Assembly: GCF_014838715.1 (NCBI RefSeq)
Contig: NZ_CP061947.1
Location: 3,038,001 to 3,102,000 of the forward strand
Length of the DNA: 64,000 bases
Direction: 5' to 3'
Source of the DNA: Algoriphagus sp. Y33
GTDB taxonomy: Bacteria > Bacteroidota > Bacteroidia > Cytophagales > Cyclobacteriaceae
The notes beneath the pieces were generated by a model. It was not told the origin of the DNA and did not search any database. It saw only the letters and a list, made by a program, of their open reading frames with translations. Below are positions 62,574 through 64,000 of the stretch, piece after piece (the stretch's first letter is position 1; each line of letters starts with the position of its first letter). The position numbers were made by a program, and so were the translations under genes.

Positions 62574-63026
62574 ATGGAAAAGCGAATTAATTTATTTGAA
62601 AAAGCAACAGATGGTCTTAAACCAATCTTTGCAATGGGAGCCTATTTGAAAAAATCAAGCATCGAAAAATCATTACAGGAGTTGGTGGTCTTTCGGGTTT
62701 CCCAAATCAATGGCTGTGCGTTTTGTCTGGATATGCATTCCAAGGATGCCCGGGCAGCGGGAGAAACTGAGCAGCGACTGTATGGTCTAAGTGCATGGAG
62801 AGAAACTCCTTATTACACAGATCGTGAAAGAGCTGCCTTGGCCTGGGCAGAAGCGATTACCGCAGCCAAAGTTAGTGATGAAGTCTACGCGAAAGTAAGT
62901 GGACATTTCACTGAAGAGGAATTGATTGATCTTACACTCATCGCTACTTCCATCAACACCTGGAACCGGTTGCAATCAGCTTTTCCCGTAAAACCAGGCT
63001 CTTATACAGTGGGCCAATTCGGTTGA
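62574..63026 (+). CDS. Carboxymuconolactone decarboxylase / AhpD-like protein
   Basis: A 150-residue all-helical protein with the AhpD-type redox motif Cys48-Ala-Phe-Cys51 followed by His55 (INGCAFCLDMHSKDAR). The helix ELVVFRVSQ precedes it and the helix ERAALAWAEAIT follows, the usual CMD core. It could reduce peroxides or aldehydes using the cysteine pair, or act as a decarboxylase-like enzyme. It heads a three-gene group with a YCII protein and an ECF sigma factor (gaps of 24 and 78 bp). Confidence 0.88.
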   Translation: MEKRINLFEKATDGLKPIFAMGAYLKKSSIEKSLQELVVFRVSQINGCAFCLDMHSKDARAAGETEQRLYGLSAWRETPYYTDRERAALAWAEAITAAKVSDEVYAKVSGHFTEEELIDLTLIATSINTWNRLQSAFPVKPGSYTVGQFG

Positions 63027-63050
63027 TTCAGTAACTTTAAAAAAAATGCT

Positions 63051-63404
63051 ATGGAAGAGTTCTTATTGATATTCAGGAGAGATTTTGGTTCAAAAGAAAG
63101 TCAGCCATCTGCAGAAGGTTTACAAAATCATCTGAAGCAGTGGCAGGATTGGTTTGCAAAGTTATCCGCAGAAGACAAACTTTCCCGTCCGGTTCAGCGC
63201 TGGGACCGAGAAGGACGAGTTATAAAATCGAAGAATCAGATTCTCAATGGCCCTTATGTTGAGATCAAAGAAGCGATTGGAGGTATGATATTCATCAAAG
63301 CCTCCAGCTATGATGAAGCCGCCGAAATTGCCAATGGATGTCCGGTTTTGGAACTTGGCGGCAATGTGGAAATCAGAAAAGCAGTGACACCTGCAGATCA
63401 TTAA
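63051..63404 (+). CDS. YCII/DGPF-domain protein
   Basis: A 117-residue protein of the YCII-related (DGPF) family: EEFLLIFRRDFG opening strand, helix LKQWQDWFAKL, and NGPYVEIKEAIGGMIFIKAS as the core motif (NGPY in place of DGPF), then a helix with EIANGCPVLELGG. Proteins of this family are the hallmark neighbours of ECF42 sigma factors, which matches the sigma gene 78 bp downstream. Function is probably enzymatic or ligand-binding but not established. Confidence 0.9.
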   Translation: MEEFLLIFRRDFGSKESQPSAEGLQNHLKQWQDWFAKLSAEDKLSRPVQRWDREGRVIKSKNQILNGPYVEIKEAIGGMIFIKASSYDEAAEIANGCPVLELGGNVEIRKAVTPADH

Positions 63405-63411
63405 TTGTATT

Positions 63412-63444
63412 GGGGAAAGCGACTTTTAGTAATCGCTTTTCCCC
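63412..63444 (+). terminator. Hairpin between the YCII gene and the sigma gene
   Basis: GGGGAAAGCGA-(10 nt)-TCGCTTTTCCCC forms an 11-bp stem with one bulge, followed by TCTAATTTTATAG. It may attenuate read-through into the sigma gene. Confidence 0.5.
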
Positions 63445-63482
63445 TCTAATTTTATAGAAACTTTATTGTTTAGCCCCAAATC

Positions 63483-64000
63483 ATGTCGGACAAAGAAGAC
63501 TTACTCCCCCATATATTCCGAAATGAGTATCAGAAGATCGTCTCTGTCTTAATTAATCTTTTTGGAATAGCCCATGTGGAGGAGGCAGAAGATATTGTAA
63601 GTGATACTTTTCTATCAGCCACTGAGAACTGGAGCCATCATGGATTACCCGACAATCCTACGGCCTGGCTTTATACCGTGGCTAAAAACAAAACAAAAAA
63701 TCATCTTAAACGAAGCCTGTTATTTGATTCAAAACTTTCCCCTCAACTAAAAAGGGATTCGCCCTTAAGTGAGGAAGTCGAGCTGGATCTATCTTATCAG
63801 AATATCACCGACAGCCAATTGGCAATGATATTCGCAGTCTGTAACCCCATCATCCCGCCTGCATCCCAGATTGCTTTAGCCCTAAATTTACTTTGTGGCT
63901 TTGGCGCACAGGAGATCGCCGATGCTTTTGTAACCAATGTAGAAGTTATCTATAAGCGCATTAAGCGGGCAAAAGAAACACTGAAAAAAGCTAATCTTCC
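63483..64000 (+). CDS. ECF sigma factor, ECF42-like (cut by window edge)
   Basis: The first 172 codons are present and the frame is open to the edge. Region 2 is at about 10-70 (NEYQKIVSVLINLFGIAHVE, EDIVSDTFLSATENW, NPTAWLYTVAKNKTKNHLKR). Region 4 is at about 125-170 (ASQIALALNLLCGFGAQEIA, NVEVIYKRIKRAKETLKK). The region-2 pattern with NPTAWLYTVAKN and the adjoining YCII gene match ECF42-type factors, which carry a long C-terminal helical extension (total about 400 residues) instead of a membrane anti-sigma. The extension would lie beyond the window. Confidence 0.88.
   Translation, partial: MSDKEDLLPHIFRNEYQKIVSVLINLFGIAHVEEAEDIVSDTFLSATENWSHHGLPDNPTAWLYTVAKNKTKNHLKRSLLFDSKLSPQLKRDSPLSEEVELDLSYQNITDSQLAMIFAVCNPIIPPASQIALALNLLCGFGAQEIADAFVTNVEVIYKRIKRAKETLKKANL

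Overview
The window reads as chromosomal DNA of a Bacteroidota bacterium, most likely Cytophagales and perhaps Cyclobacteriaceae; this is inferred from gene families, not from a marker tree. The indicators are SusC/SusD pairs, a FecR/ECF sigma regulatory cassette, Bacteroidetes-type DUF4974 and lipoprotein signals, start sites without Shine-Dalgarno sequences, and candidate TAnnTTTG promoter elements. No rRNA, tRNA or CRISPR array was seen. Both ends cut through a gene: a SusC-type receptor at the left and an ECF sigma factor at the right.

Layout. 1-2.8 kb: ECF sigma, FecR anti-sigma and an STN-domain SusC (trans-envelope signalling). 3-12.3 kb: a small polymer-utilisation region with a sugar MFS porter, a lipoprotein sulfatase, MsrA and a SusC/SusD pair. 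13.2-23.7 kb: a second SusC/SusD pair beside three exported phospho-ester hydrolases (a PLC-like/alkaline phosphatase fusion, a calcium-type PI-PLC and a metallophosphoesterase), which I read as a candidate organophosphate or phosphoinositide scavenging locus. 24-29 kb: a POTRA/beta-barrel outer-membrane protein and the pntAA-pntAB-pntB transhydrogenase operon. 29.6-38 kb: oxidoreductases (two Gfo/Idh/MocA, one SDR), a haem-binding protein and a large lipoprotein joining a sorbosone-dehydrogenase-like propeller, PKD domain and cytochrome c. 38.5-41.8 kb: an SdpR/SdpI-like pair, a gutted M23 peptidase and a RAYT/IS200-type transposase inside a cluster of REP-like hairpins with a 94-bp direct repeat. 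41.8-55.4 kb: housekeeping and stress genes (W-rich protein, serine hydrolase, Deg protease, MscS channel, cold-shock protein, SixA phosphatase, SDR, HslU, Lon). 55.7-64 kb: PadR plus FtsX-type permease, an NAD-binding protein, two paralogous lipoproteins, and an AhpD-like/YCII/ECF sigma group.

The most unusual signal is non-coding. A ~92-130 bp element occurs four times, at three loci, each time oriented with and directly abutting the start of a gene (the cut susC, the sorbosone-dehydrogenase-like gene, the sdpRI pair). Three copies encode a 12-codon mini-ORF of the form MRDS(M/I)W(P/L)L(K/R)(D/I)K(L/I) whose stop lies exactly 4 nt before an ATG. Other dispersed repeats include a ~135-bp MITE-like element with TATCCGC/GCGGATA ends (two inverted copies), a TTAACCAC family (four copies) and several families of perfect hairpins.
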